A stretch of 32,171 nucleotides of DNA from a bacterium (GTDB lineage Bacteria; Vulcanimicrobiota; Vulcanimicrobiia; Vulcanimicrobiales; SCRA01): the NCBI GenBank assembly GCA_004297985.1, contig SCRA01000039.1, positions 1 through 32,171 on the forward strand. The letters run 5' to 3'. This document shows, in pieces, positions 1 to 7,045 of this stretch. Every line of letters starts with the position of its first letter. Within the stretch, counting starts at the first letter, position 1. A program made the position numbers and the translations under genes. The notes below the pieces were generated by a model. That model did not search any database. It saw only the letters and a program-made list of their open reading frames with translations, and had not been told where the DNA came from.

Positions 1-13
1 CGCTGGTGCCAAT

Positions 14-37
14 CCCCGCCTCGTAAACTCGGCGGGG
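14..37. other. Perfect 7-bp stem-loop at the left edge
   Basis: CCCCGCC at 14-20 pairs perfectly with GGCGGGG at 31-37 around a 10-base loop. No T-run follows on either strand, so it is not a standard intrinsic terminator by itself. It lies between the window edge and the terminator at 71-92 and may be part of the 3' end of an unseen transcript or structured RNA. I do not recognise an RNA family. Confidence 0.45.
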
Positions 38-70
38 ACCCCATGTGTTTGAAAGTCCCTCCGGGGGGCG

Positions 71-92
71 AAGGCACTGCGCGCCTTTTTTT
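71..92 (+). terminator. Rho-independent terminator of a plus-strand gene left of the window
   Basis: AAGGC (71-75) pairs with GCCTT (83-87) around a 7-base loop, and a run of seven T covers 86-92. The T-run follows the stem only on the plus strand, so it should end a transcript entering from the left edge. It touches the stop codon of the minus-strand enoyl-CoA hydratase gene, so the two units are tail to tail. This is the only T-rich intrinsic terminator I could find in the window. Confidence 0.6.
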
Positions 93-885
93 ATCTCCCT
101 TTGAACGCCGCTGGGCGCTTTTCAAGAAAGGCGCTGGTGCCTTCTTTGATATCCTCGGTGTTGACCAGGAGGCCGAAGTTGAGCGCCTCGACGGCAAGGC
201 CCTCGGCGAGGGTCACGCCGATACCTTCGTTGATCGATTGCTTGGTCAGTTCGACGGCCAGCGGTGCCTTGGATGCGATGAGCTGCGCGATGCGCTTGGC
301 CTCCGGCAGCAACTGGTCGGCGGGGACGACTTTCTCCACCAAGCCGATGCGCCAGGCCTCCTGGGCGTCGATCATCGCTCCGGTCAGGCAGAGGAACATG
401 CCCATCCCGCGGCCCACCAGGCGCGGTAGGCGTTGCGTTCCGCCGTAGCCCGGGCAGAGGCCGAGATTGACTTCGGGCTGTCCGAACTTCGCCTTCTCGG
501 AGGCGATGCGGAAGTCGCCGGCCATGGCCAGCTCGCACCCGCCGCCGAGGGCGAAGCCGTTGACCGCGACGATCAGGGGCTTACGCATGCGCTCGATCTT
601 CTTGGTAAGCGACTGCCCATAGCGCGCCTTGCGCATCCCTTCGACGGCGCTGGGCAACGCATTGAGCTCGGCGATGTCAGCCCCCGCCACGAAGGCCTTG
701 CCGGCGCCGGTGAGGATCACGACGCGCACTTGGGCGTCGTTGTTGGCGTCCTCCAGAACCTCCGCCAACTCCTTGAGGGTTTGCTCGTTCAGTGCGTTGA
801 GTTTGTCGGGGCGGTTGATGGTGATGGTAGCCACCGCTCCGTCCTGCTCGATCAGGAGGTTCTGATATTCTAATTGGCTGAGCAT
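91..885 (-). CDS. Enoyl-CoA hydratase (crotonase family)
   Basis: A 264-residue crotonase-fold protein that should hydrate trans-2-enoyl-CoA to 3-hydroxyacyl-CoA in the cytoplasm. Both oxyanion-hole segments are present (around residues 63-74, with GADIAEL, and 110-120, with GGGCELA). Both catalytic glutamates of true hydratases are kept: Glu118 in GGGCELA and Glu138 in FGQPEVN, followed by GYGGTQRL. The length is normal. The frame stays open upstream to 1110, but that extension is antisense-like basic sequence; the ATG at 885 begins the conserved part and has GGAG about 11 bases upstream. It lies 29 bases after the 3-hydroxybutyryl-CoA dehydrogenase gene on the same strand, so they probably form a beta-oxidation or butyryl-CoA operon. 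The exact chain-length preference cannot be told. Confidence 0.93.
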   Translation of the reverse strand: MLSQLEYQNLLIEQDGAVATITINRPDKLNALNEQTLKELAEVLEDANNDAQVRVVILTGAGKAFVAGADIAELNALPSAVEGMRKARYGQSLTKKIERMRKPLIVAVNGFALGGGCELAMAGDFRIASEKAKFGQPEVNLGLCPGYGGTQRLPRLVGRGMGMFLCLTGAMIDAQEAWRIGLVEKVVPADQLLPEAKRIAQLIASKAPLAVELTKQSINEGIGVTLAEGLAVEALNFGLLVNTEDIKEGTSAFLEKRPAAFKGR

Positions 886-914
886 TGGTCTCGTGACTCC
901 GTCCGTCGAAGCTG

Positions 915-1772
915 CTAAGTGGCGGAATATTCGTAGAAACCCTTGCCATTCTTGCGGCCGTAGTGTCCCGCCAGCACCATGCGTTTGAGCAACGGCGGCG
1001 GGGCGAACATCGGATCCTTGAACTCCTCGAACATGATCTCGGCGATGTAGTACGTCGTGTCGAGTCCGACGAAGTCGAGCAGCGTGAACGGGCCCATCGG
1101 ATAGCCGCATCCGAGCTTCATGCCTTCGTCGATGTCCTCGAGACTTGCCAAGCCCTGCTCGTAGACGCGGATCGCGTAGAGCAGGTAGGGTACCAGGAGC
1201 CGGTTGACGACAAAGCCCGGCGTGTCCTTGGCGAGCACGGCGCGCTTGCCGAGGCGCTGGGCGAAGGCGGTCAAGGTGGCGATCGTGGCATCGGATGTCT
1301 CGATCGTCCGCACGACCTCCACCAGCCGCATAATAGGCACGGGGTTGAAGAAGTGGAGGCCTGCAACGCGATCGCGGCGCTTGGTGGCCGCGGCCATCTC
1401 GATCACGCAGAGGCTCGAGGTGTTGGAGCAGACGATGGCGTGCGGGGCCAGAAGGGCGTCGAGGCGTCCGAAGAGCTCACGCTTGATTTCCATGTTCTCG
1501 ATGACGGCCTCGACCACGAGATCGCAGTCTTTCAGGTCGTCGAGCGCGGTGGTCGCCTTCAGACGCGTTAGCGTCGCATCGCGATCGGCAGCGGCGAGCT
1601 TTCCCTTCTCGACGAACTTCTCGAGCGAGCTCTTGATACCGGCCAGCCCCTTGTCGAGGGCCGCCTGACTCACTTCATAGACGACGGTCTCGAAACCGCT
1701 CGACGCACATGCCTGCGCGATGCCCGAGCCCATGAGCCCAGATCCGCAGACGCCAACCTTCTTGATCTCCAC
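915..1772 (-). CDS. 3-hydroxybutyryl-CoA dehydrogenase
   Basis: A 285-residue NAD-dependent 3-hydroxyacyl-CoA dehydrogenase that oxidises the 3-hydroxyacyl-CoA made by the neighbouring hydratase. The N-terminal Rossmann fold has the dinucleotide motif GSGLMG (10-15). The family active-site residues are seen: Asn117 in CSNTSS, His140 in GLHFFNPVP and Glu152 in LVEVV. The C-terminal helical domain starts near DTPGFVVNRLL. The length matches single-domain Hbd/PaaH proteins. The start is GTG at 1772 with AGGAGA about 12 bases upstream. It is the first gene of the minus-strand pair and is divergent from phoU, so the palindrome at 1852-1872 lies in the shared upstream region. The role (fatty acid, phenylacetate or polyhydroxybutyrate metabolism) is not settled by sequence. 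Confidence 0.93.
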   Translation of the reverse strand: MEIKKVGVCGSGLMGSGIAQACASSGFETVVYEVSQAALDKGLAGIKSSLEKFVEKGKLAAADRDATLTRLKATTALDDLKDCDLVVEAVIENMEIKRELFGRLDALLAPHAIVCSNTSSLCVIEMAAATKRRDRVAGLHFFNPVPIMRLVEVVRTIETSDATIATLTAFAQRLGKRAVLAKDTPGFVVNRLLVPYLLYAIRVYEQGLASLEDIDEGMKLGCGYPMGPFTLLDFVGLDTTYYIAEIMFEEFKDPMFAPPPLLKRMVLAGHYGRKNGKGFYEYSAT

Positions 1773-1834
1773 GATGCCGATTATCTCCTGTTAGGGTCCG
1801 TCTGGAAACTCGGCGGGGTTCGTCACCCTGGGGC

Positions 1835-1863
1835 TGGAACCTGCGGAGCGGCCGTGATATAAC
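1835..1863 (+). promoter_or_regulatory. Candidate phoU promoter with extended -10
   Basis: TG at 1855-1856, one base, then TATAAC (1858-1863) makes a good extended -10 element. A weak -35-like TGGAAC (1835-1840) sits 17 bases upstream. Transcription would start near 1870, about 50 bases before the phoU start. The -10 lies inside a perfect palindrome, which suggests control by steric blocking. This is pattern inference only. Confidence 0.45.
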
Positions 1864-1872
1864 GTATCACGG
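1852..1872. promoter_or_regulatory. Perfect 8-bp palindrome, probable operator
   Basis: CCGTGATA (1852-1859), five bases, then TATCACGG (1865-1872) form a perfect inverted repeat in the gap between the divergent beta-oxidation genes and phoU. Size and symmetry fit a dimeric helix-turn-helix repressor. It overlaps the candidate -10 for phoU. The regulator is unknown and no regulator gene is adjacent. Confidence 0.5.
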
Positions 1873-1918
1873 AGGGAGCCGGAAAGGGCTCGCAACGCTG
1901 AGGCCGGGAGGTGTGGTG

Positions 1919-2551
1919 ATGACGCGGACTGCCTACCACGAAGCGCTGGAGCGCACGCGTTTGGACGTGCTGCGCATGGGCGCATTGGCGGAGGAGGCCG
2001 TGCGCACCGCTATCGCCGCGATGGACCGCCGAGATACGGAGCTCGCCCGCCGCGTGATCTCCGGCGACGACCCTTTGGACGACCTGCGCCGCCGCGTGGA
2101 GTCGGCCTGCATCGAGCTCCTCTGGCGTCAACAACCCCTGGCCGGAGAGCTGCGCACGATCGCCGCGATGCTGGAGACGATCGTCGATCTGGAGCGCGTG
2201 GGCGATCACGGTGTGGAGGTCGCCAAGCGCGCGATCGCCATTGCCGACCTCCCCGTGCGCCCCGCCAACGTCGAGATCACCAAGATGGGGACGATCGCCG
2301 CCGACATGCTCCACGATGTCGTGGTGGCGTTCGCCGAACAGGACGCCGACATCGCGCAGACGGTGATCGACCGCGACGACGAAGTCGACGTACGCTACCA
2401 CAACGGTATTCGCGCCCTTCAGGAGGCGATGGAGGAGGATCCTCGCATGGTGCCCGCCGCCACGCAGATGCTCTTCACGCTCGGCTCCGTCGAGCGCATC
2501 GGCGACCGTGCTCAGAACATTGCCTGGCACGTCAAAGAAATGCTGGTGTAG
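1919..2551 (+). CDS. phoU: PhoU-family phosphate signalling protein
   Basis: A 210-residue all-helical protein of the PhoU family, which links the Pst phosphate transporter to the PhoR/PhoB sensor system. It holds two PhoU repeats, each with the metal-binding signature: DLERVGDHG near residue 100 and SVERIGDRAQNIA near 195. The start is the ATG at 1919, seven bases after GGGAGG (1906-1911); two in-frame GTG codons at 1913 and 1916 are too close to that site. No pst or phoR/phoB gene is next to it, so it is an orphan here. It ends 19 bases before the convergent DUF421 gene. Confidence 0.92.
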   Translation: MTRTAYHEALERTRLDVLRMGALAEEAVRTAIAAMDRRDTELARRVISGDDPLDDLRRRVESACIELLWRQQPLAGELRTIAAMLETIVDLERVGDHGVEVAKRAIAIADLPVRPANVEITKMGTIAADMLHDVVVAFAEQDADIAQTVIDRDDEVDVRYHNGIRALQEAMEEDPRMVPAATQMLFTLGSVERIGDRAQNIAWHVKEMLV

Positions 2552-2570
2552 GGAAGGAATCTGCGATTCG

Positions 2571-3146
2571 CTAGGCTCCGTGCTGGCCGCGGAGGAAGCG
2601 CACCGGATGCGGGTGCGGTCGCGTGCCCGTTCGCGCGGCGGCGTGCTCGACGCGAAATTCAGCTTTCGGGATAACGCTGATGGAGCCGTCGACCTCGAGT
2701 ACGGCCAGGCCCACTTCGCCGAGATCGTTGATGCCATGCTCGCGCATCGCCGTCTCGATCTCGTCCGGGGTGACCAGTTCACGCCGACAGTTGCGCTCGA
2801 GGATCGCGCCGTTGCGCACCACGATGGTGGGCTCCCCTTCGATCAGTGAACGGGCTCGCTTGTCGTAGAAGGTAAGTCGCGAGACGGTGCCGTTGGCCAG
2901 CAGCAGCACCGCCGCGGCGATGATGCCTCCGGTGAGCGAGGTGTCCGGTCCGGTCATCGCATTCTGCACGGCGTTGCTGATCATCAGCAGCAGTACGAGG
3001 TCGAAGAGCGTCATCTGCCCGATCTGGCGCTTCCCCGTCAGGCGCACGCCGATCAGGAGGACGAGATAGACGATGGCGGTTCGTAGTGGGATCGACCACC
3101 ACGGACCGCTGAGCGCGAGGATATCGTGCCAGGGGTGGGGACTCAT
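2571..3146 (-). CDS. DUF421 (YetF/YdfR-like) membrane protein
   Basis: A 191-residue protein with about three membrane helices in residues 17-90, followed by a soluble DUF421 domain. The family signature GKRQIGQMTLFDLV lies after the first helix, and the C-terminal domain holds LEVDGSISVIPK. Family members sit in the cytoplasmic membrane; some Bacillus homologues affect spore or stress traits, but the biochemical role is unknown. Its ATG at 3144-3146 overlaps the stop of the upstream ATP-grasp-like gene in an ATGA, so the two are probably translationally coupled. The C-terminal tail after about residue 170 is basic and Pro/His-rich and probably not conserved. Confidence 0.85.
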   Translation of the reverse strand: MSPHPWHDILALSGPWWSIPLRTAIVYLVLLIGVRLTGKRQIGQMTLFDLVLLLMISNAVQNAMTGPDTSLTGGIIAAAVLLLANGTVSRLTFYDKRARSLIEGEPTIVVRNGAILERNCRRELVTPDEIETAMREHGINDLGEVGLAVLEVDGSISVIPKAEFRVEHAAARTGTRPHPHPVRFLRGQHGA

Positions 3147-4576
3147 GCTCCGGAGTCGTGCACGGCGCAGGGCGCCATAATCGCGTCGGACATACCGTGG
3201 ATCAATCGCTTGTCGGCGGGGACGGCCGTGGCGAGAATGCCGCCGAGCCGTGCCTCGTCACCCTCTACGAAGTAGTACGGACAGAGACGCACGCGGCCGT
3301 CCATCGTGCGCAACTCGCCGGCAGCAGGGTCGAGGAACTGCATCTGCACACGCCGCCCTTTATGAAAGCGCTGCAAGATGTGGGGCGTCCGGTCGAAAGC
3401 GTCCAAGCCGTCGTGGATCGCCTTGGCCCAGGTATCCTTGGTGAGATCGTTGGCCACCACGACTCCGCGCGAGCCCCATGCTGTGGCATCGAAGCCCGAG
3501 GGTTTGATTACGAAGTCGCGATCGCTCTTGCTGAGCGGCAGCAGGTCGTCCCAGGCGAAGACCGCCTTGCCGTCGGCGGTGAGGCCCGCGATGGTCGCCT
3601 GCGCGGGAAGAGGCCGGGGGTCAAGGACCCACGTTTGCGGGAAGAGCCGCGAGAGGTTGGAGAAGGCCGGCTCTCCCAGTTCGCCCTTCCAGAAAGGCGC
3701 CAGTCGCGCGTGGTGGAGCAACGCGAAGAGCAGCTTCTCCTCGAGATGCGCCTTGGGCGGCGGAGTCATGGTGACGCGGCCGTGGCGCGCGGCGTAGAGC
3801 ATCAGCTCATGCTTGGGGACATTGAGCAGATCGAAAAGCTCGAAGAAGCGATAGATGACGTCGACGCGTTCTTCGCGGCCTTCGGGCAAGCGTAGGAAGA
3901 TCGCCTCCTCCGTGAAGGCCAACTCTCGTGGATGGACGGCATAGGCGTCCAGATAGCCCCCATCGCGCAGGCTTTGAGTGAACCAGTCCATCTCGGCGCG
4001 GTAGTCGGCCGACTCGTCCGAGACGACGATCGCCGCCGTAGGGCGTTCGAGACCCGATGCGCCGGCGATCATCGCGGCGAAATGTTCGAGCATCCCGTCG
4101 CCGCCGCCGACCACATCGTCGCCGAGCTCGCAGTACGTCTGGGACATCGCGCCGACGAAGCCCATGCCGCCAGGGACGCTGTCCAGCTCGCTGGCCACGA
4201 AGCCGTCGTCGGTAAGGATGAGGTCGGGGCGGATCACGCCGGGCACGGCGTGCTTCCAGCGGTTCTGGCGCGCCAGTTTGATAATGTGCTCGGGCTTTCC
4301 GCGGTCGAGGTACTCGGCGACAAAGGCCGGGGCGGTGCCCTTCGCGCTCTGCAGGTAGAGTTTGTTCACCGCACGGTAGAAGGCCAACAGGTCGTGGCCG
4401 AGGCGCTCGATGCGCGCGAACGTCGCGGGTGAAAGCGCGAACGGCTCCGGGGAGAGCCGCCAGGCGATCCCCTCTTCTACACCGACCCCTTTGAAGAGGC
4501 CGGGGGCGAGGTTTTCGCGCAGGTAGTCGACGCGTTCGCGAGCCGTTCGTTGTTGCAGATGCATGCTGCAGGACAC
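3143..4576 (-). CDS. ATP-grasp-like protein of unknown substrate
   Basis: A 477-residue cytoplasmic protein without signal peptide or membrane helix. RPDLILTDDGFVASELDSVPGG (around 117-138) resembles the acidic patch of glutathionylspermidine-synthase-like and circularly permuted ATP-grasp enzymes. DFVIKPSG (about residue 357), followed by a Gly/Ser-rich stretch and ILQRFHKGRRVQ (about 400), resembles the nucleotide-binding half of an ATP-grasp domain. I infer an ATP-dependent carboxylate-amine/thiol ligase or a relative; no substrate can be named. The GTG start at 4576 is supported by GGAGGAG (4583-4589) six bases upstream; the later ATG at 4564 lacks a site. It is first in a two-gene unit with the DUF421 gene, overlapping it by four bases. 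Confidence 0.6.
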   Translation of the reverse strand: MSCSMHLQQRTARERVDYLRENLAPGLFKGVGVEEGIAWRLSPEPFALSPATFARIERLGHDLLAFYRAVNKLYLQSAKGTAPAFVAEYLDRGKPEHIIKLARQNRWKHAVPGVIRPDLILTDDGFVASELDSVPGGMGFVGAMSQTYCELGDDVVGGGDGMLEHFAAMIAGASGLERPTAAIVVSDESADYRAEMDWFTQSLRDGGYLDAYAVHPRELAFTEEAIFLRLPEGREERVDVIYRFFELFDLLNVPKHELMLYAARHGRVTMTPPPKAHLEEKLLFALLHHARLAPFWKGELGEPAFSNLSRLFPQTWVLDPRPLPAQATIAGLTADGKAVFAWDDLLPLSKSDRDFVIKPSGFDATAWGSRGVVVANDLTKDTWAKAIHDGLDAFDRTPHILQRFHKGRRVQMQFLDPAAGELRTMDGRVRLCPYYFVEGDEARLGGILATAVPADKRLIHGMSDAIMAPCAVHDSGA

Positions 4577-4633
4577 AGGAAACTCCTCCGGGCCTACCGA
4601 CGACAGTCCGGGATCTTGCTGCTGCTGAGATAA

Positions 4634-4665
4634 ATGTAGCGACGTCTCACCATATCGCTGGCTAC
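4634..4665. promoter_or_regulatory. Inverted repeat upstream of the ATP-grasp-like gene
   Basis: In the 144-base gap between the small exported protein gene and the ATP-grasp-like gene, TGTAGC (4634-4639) pairs with GCTACA (4660-4665), and an inner AGCGA (4637-4641) pairs with TCGCT (4654-4658). The two pairings are mutually exclusive in part. It could be an operator or a leader hairpin; nothing else recognisable lies in this gap. Confidence 0.25.
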
Positions 4666-4720
4666 ATACCCACGTCGCGCGGGCTGGGTTGCACCCTTGG
4701 GCAACTGGGGAGCATCAATC

Positions 4721-5125
4721 TCACAAGACGGGAACGGCGCCTGGAATCAGGAGGGCACTCTCGGGTCTCACCCCACCGTTGCTGTACACGAAGGTAACGT
4801 GGAGCATGCGGTCGATGCCCAGTTCACGGAGCGGGAGATCATCGGAGAGGCGGCCGCTGCCTCCGGCAAGCAGGACGTCCTTGGTCGTCGTGCGATCGAG
4901 CGAGCCGCCCGGCCCAACCAGGTTCTCCGAGAGGGAGATGCGCGCGACAATCCCTGCCCCGCTGCTCTCATGTACAGCGTTGGTTACGCAGAACGTAGCC
5001 TTGACGCTCTGGCCCTGGATGGAGAGCGTCTGGACCCGGCAGACAGGCGCGCCCAAGGCTGGGGCGGCGAGCCCTACCCAGAGTGCCCCGCCGAGGGCGA
5101 CTGCGAATCGTCTCATCTCATCCAT
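4721..5125 (-). CDS. Small exported protein of unknown function
   Basis: A 134-residue protein. From the ATG at 5125, residues 1-27 form a clear signal peptide: a basic start (MDEMRRF), a hydrophobic core and a probable cleavage after ALGA. The mature part, about 107 residues, has two cysteines (PVCRVQ just after the cleavage site and TFCVTN about 18 residues later) that could form a disulfide, and alternating hydrophobic segments suggesting beta structure. A second ATG at 5116 is possible. GGAG lies four bases before the chosen start. It begins 13 bases after the end of the ARH-like gene on the same strand, so they are probably co-transcribed. I recognise no family. Confidence 0.65.
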   Translation of the reverse strand: MDEMRRFAVALGGALWVGLAAPALGAPVCRVQTLSIQGQSVKATFCVTNAVHESSGAGIVARISLSENLVGPGGSLDRTTTKDVLLAGGSGRLSDDLPLRELGIDRMLHVTFVYSNGGVRPESALLIPGAVPVL

Positions 5126-5138
5126 GAAACTCCGATCC

Positions 5139-5861
5139 TCAGTGATACGTGCCACGGGCCAGCGTTTTGACGAGGCGGCCGGCCAGCCGGTCGAGGGCTC
5201 CCGCCTCGATCTTACCCGCCAGCTCCTCGGGGATTCCCCGCCGGCCCCACCAAGCCCCCGCCAGTGCACCGCAGACTCCTCCACAGGCGGCTCCCAAGCC
5301 GGTGCGTGCCGCGATCAGCAGGGCCCCCACGGCGTCCTGCGCCTGATAGAAACTCCAGACGCCGGCCCGGAGCGAGCGCAGCGGCTCGACGCCGGCGGCC
5401 AAGTGCGCCGCATCCTCCAGCGGTGCCGAACGCATCGCGGTGCCGGCAGCCGCGGGAGCCGCCTCCGCCGCCTCATCGAGTGCCGCGAGGCGATCGCCGT
5501 CGAAGAGCGCCGCCACCAGCAAGGCGAACGCGATCGCTGCCTCGGTCGTCTCTCGCGGCGCATTGGCATAGAGCGCGGCTACGCGGTCGCGCAGCTCGAC
5601 GGGCTGGAAGGCACCGGTGAGCGCGATAGGCAAGGCGCGCAAGATAGAGAGATCGGTGCCGCCGCCCGAGGCGCCCCCCTCGCCGGCAACGAGGGCGCTC
5701 TCCATCCCGGGTCCCAGGCTCCAGCGCCCGCTGCGCAGCCTTCCCTCGAGCGTTGCGGTGCCGGGTGCATCGTTGTGTTCTAAGCGAGCGAGCGCCTCCC
5801 CCAGCGTCGCCCCCAACAGGGCGCCGCGCAAGCGGTCGCCGTCGTCCATCGGCTGCTGCAT
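5139..5861 (-). CDS. ADP-ribosylglycohydrolase-fold protein lacking metal-binding acids
   Basis: About 240 residues, helical, with the landmarks of the ADP-ribosylglycohydrolase (DraG/ARH) family: an N-terminal DRLRGALLGATLGEAL (9-24) and a C-terminal GGVCGALAGAWWGRRGIPEEL (194-214). Active members bind two Mg2+ through a TDD motif near the N terminus and a DxDT just before the C-terminal GALAGA. Here those places read LGPGM (about 49-53) and RTGLGAAC (186-193), so the acids are missing. It is probably a pseudoenzyme or has a changed role. The start is uncertain: ATG 5861 has GGAAG nine bases upstream; GTG 5909 and ATG 5849 are alternatives. It is shorter than typical members (about 300) and precedes the exported protein gene by 13 bases. 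Confidence 0.65.
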   Translation of the reverse strand: MQQPMDDGDRLRGALLGATLGEALARLEHNDAPGTATLEGRLRSGRWSLGPGMESALVAGEGGASGGGTDLSILRALPIALTGAFQPVELRDRVAALYANAPRETTEAAIAFALLVAALFDGDRLAALDEAAEAAPAAAGTAMRSAPLEDAAHLAAGVEPLRSLRAGVWSFYQAQDAVGALLIAARTGLGAACGGVCGALAGAWWGRRGIPEELAGKIEAGALDRLAGRLVKTLARGTYH

Positions 5862-5926
5862 CGGCGTAGACTTCCATGCCGCCTGCACACCGCCCCCCGC
5901 TAGGCGCACCCCGCAGTTGCCCGCCG

Positions 5927-5935
5927 TGATACGAT
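5927..5935 (+). promoter_or_regulatory. Extended -10 upstream of the HAD gene
   Basis: TG (5927-5928), one base, then TACGAT (5930-5935) fits an extended -10 element, 22 bases before the first ATG of the HAD gene. No good -35 is seen. The preceding CCGTGATA is identical to one arm of the palindrome at 1852-1872, but the second arm is absent here. Confidence 0.35.
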
Positions 5936-5957
5936 AGAGTCTCCGCCTCTGCGAGAG

Positions 5958-6791
5958 ATGATGAATCCTACCAATGCAATCGATCTAGTCGCCCTCGATC
6001 TCGACGGCACTCTGCTCTCCAGCAACGAGCAGATCAGCGCCCGCAATCAGCGAGCGATCGCCGCCCTGCTCGCGACGGGCATTCGTGTGGTCATCGTGAC
6101 CGGGCGCGGCGTCGATACCCCCGTCCGCATCGCTCGCGAGCTCGAGCTGAGCCGATTCCCGATCATCTGCTGCCACGGTGCCCTCACCCGCGATCTCGCA
6201 ACGGGGAAGACGCTGGGGCACATCCCCGTGCCCTTGGTCTTCGCAAAGCCGATCATCGAGTTCGCGGAGCGGGAGCGCCTGCCGATCGCCGTCTACTCCG
6301 AGGATCACTTTTGGCGGCTGGAGGGGCAGCAGGCCTTGATGAGCGATATGAACGGCCCGGCATGGCGCGAGACGCCGTCGTTCACCGCGCTCTTGGGGAG
6401 CCCGCCGACCTTCATTCGCTTTCTCGGTGCCGAAGGTGCGGACGCGGTGCGCGAGCGCTTCGGTGATCTGCCTCTCAACTTCCGCACCGAGCGCTGGTTC
6501 GAGTTCGTCGAGTGCGTGATCTTGGACCGGCGCGCCGGGAAGCGCGAGGCGCTCGCGGACCTCTGCCGGACCTACGGGATTTCTCACGAGCGCGTGATGG
6601 CGATCGGCGACTCGCGCAATGACGTGCCGATGCTGCAGTGGGCGGGAATCGGCGTGGTCATGGGGAACGCGCTCCCCGAGGTGCGTGCGATGGTAGCGCT
6701 GGAGACTGCGACGAACGACGACGACGGCGTGGCTGAGGCCATCGAGCGCTACGTGTTGGGCGGGACGCTCGGCGATGCGAGGTCCGCGTGA
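5958..6791 (+). CDS. HAD-superfamily Cof-type sugar phosphatase
   Basis: A 277-residue hydrolase of the Cof/YidA-like (HAD IIB) group, which removes phosphate from small phosphorylated metabolites. Motif I is LDLDGT with nucleophile Asp14 and acid Asp16; motif II is VTGRG near residue 50; motif IV is GDSRND with Asp218 and Asp222. The IIB cap lies between, near residues 90-190. The length is normal. ATG occurs twice at 5958-5963 after GAGAG; the first is taken. Its stop overlaps the moaD start (GTGA), making it first in a coupled run of moaD, moaE and a hydrolase. The substrate is unknown; one involved in cofactor metabolism would suit the neighbours but is only a guess. Confidence 0.9.
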   Translation: MMNPTNAIDLVALDLDGTLLSSNEQISARNQRAIAALLATGIRVVIVTGRGVDTPVRIARELELSRFPIICCHGALTRDLATGKTLGHIPVPLVFAKPIIEFAERERLPIAVYSEDHFWRLEGQQALMSDMNGPAWRETPSFTALLGSPPTFIRFLGAEGADAVRERFGDLPLNFRTERWFEFVECVILDRRAGKREALADLCRTYGISHERVMAIGDSRNDVPMLQWAGIGVVMGNALPEVRAMVALETATNDDDGVAEAIERYVLGGTLGDARSA

Positions 6792-7033
6792 GAATCCGCG
6801 TCGTAGCCTTCGCGCGTGCGCGCGAGCTGTTGGGTGCCGGCGAGTTGAGCCTGGAGATTGCGGAGAGCTCGACGCTCACTCAGCTCCGGGAGCGCCTCCA
6901 GCGCGAGGCCCCGCGCCTAGGCGAGTTGGGGTCCAGTCTGCGCTTGGCGCGCAACGGTACCTTGACCACCGAGGGTGAGCCGCTGTGCGAAGGCGACGAA
7001 GTGGCGCTCCTTCCGCCGGTCAGCGGCGGTTAA
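6788..7033 (+). CDS. moaD: Molybdopterin synthase small subunit (sulfur carrier) MoaD
   Basis: An 81-residue beta-grasp protein ending in the invariant Gly-Gly (PPVSGG). When thiocarboxylated, this end donates sulfur to precursor Z (cyclic pyranopterin monophosphate) in molybdenum cofactor synthesis. The length and the ending LLPPVSGG are typical for MoaD and separate it from ThiS. The GTG start at 6788 overlaps the HAD stop by four bases, so it is probably translated by coupling. moaE follows after 12 bases, as expected for the two subunits of molybdopterin synthase. No MoeB-like activating enzyme or other moa gene lies in the window. Confidence 0.93.
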   Translation: MRIRVVAFARARELLGAGELSLEIAESSTLTQLRERLQREAPRLGELGSSLRLARNGTLTTEGEPLCEGDEVALLPPVSGG

Positions 7034-7045
7034 CGTGGGAAAATC

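Noticed and set aside
25-1818. 13-base exact repeat AAACTCGGCGGGG at 25-37 and 1806-1818
   Set aside because: A 13-base match between two places in 32 kb of GC-rich DNA is expected by chance.
1836-1855. GGAAC...CGT resembling an ECF sigma promoter before phoU
   Set aside because: The spacer is only about 12 bases, too short for that class; the extended -10 explains the region better.
4689-5783. 364-codon plus-strand frame over the ARH-like and exported-protein genes
   Set aside because: Shadow; the minus-strand genes have a signal peptide and family landmarks, this frame has none.
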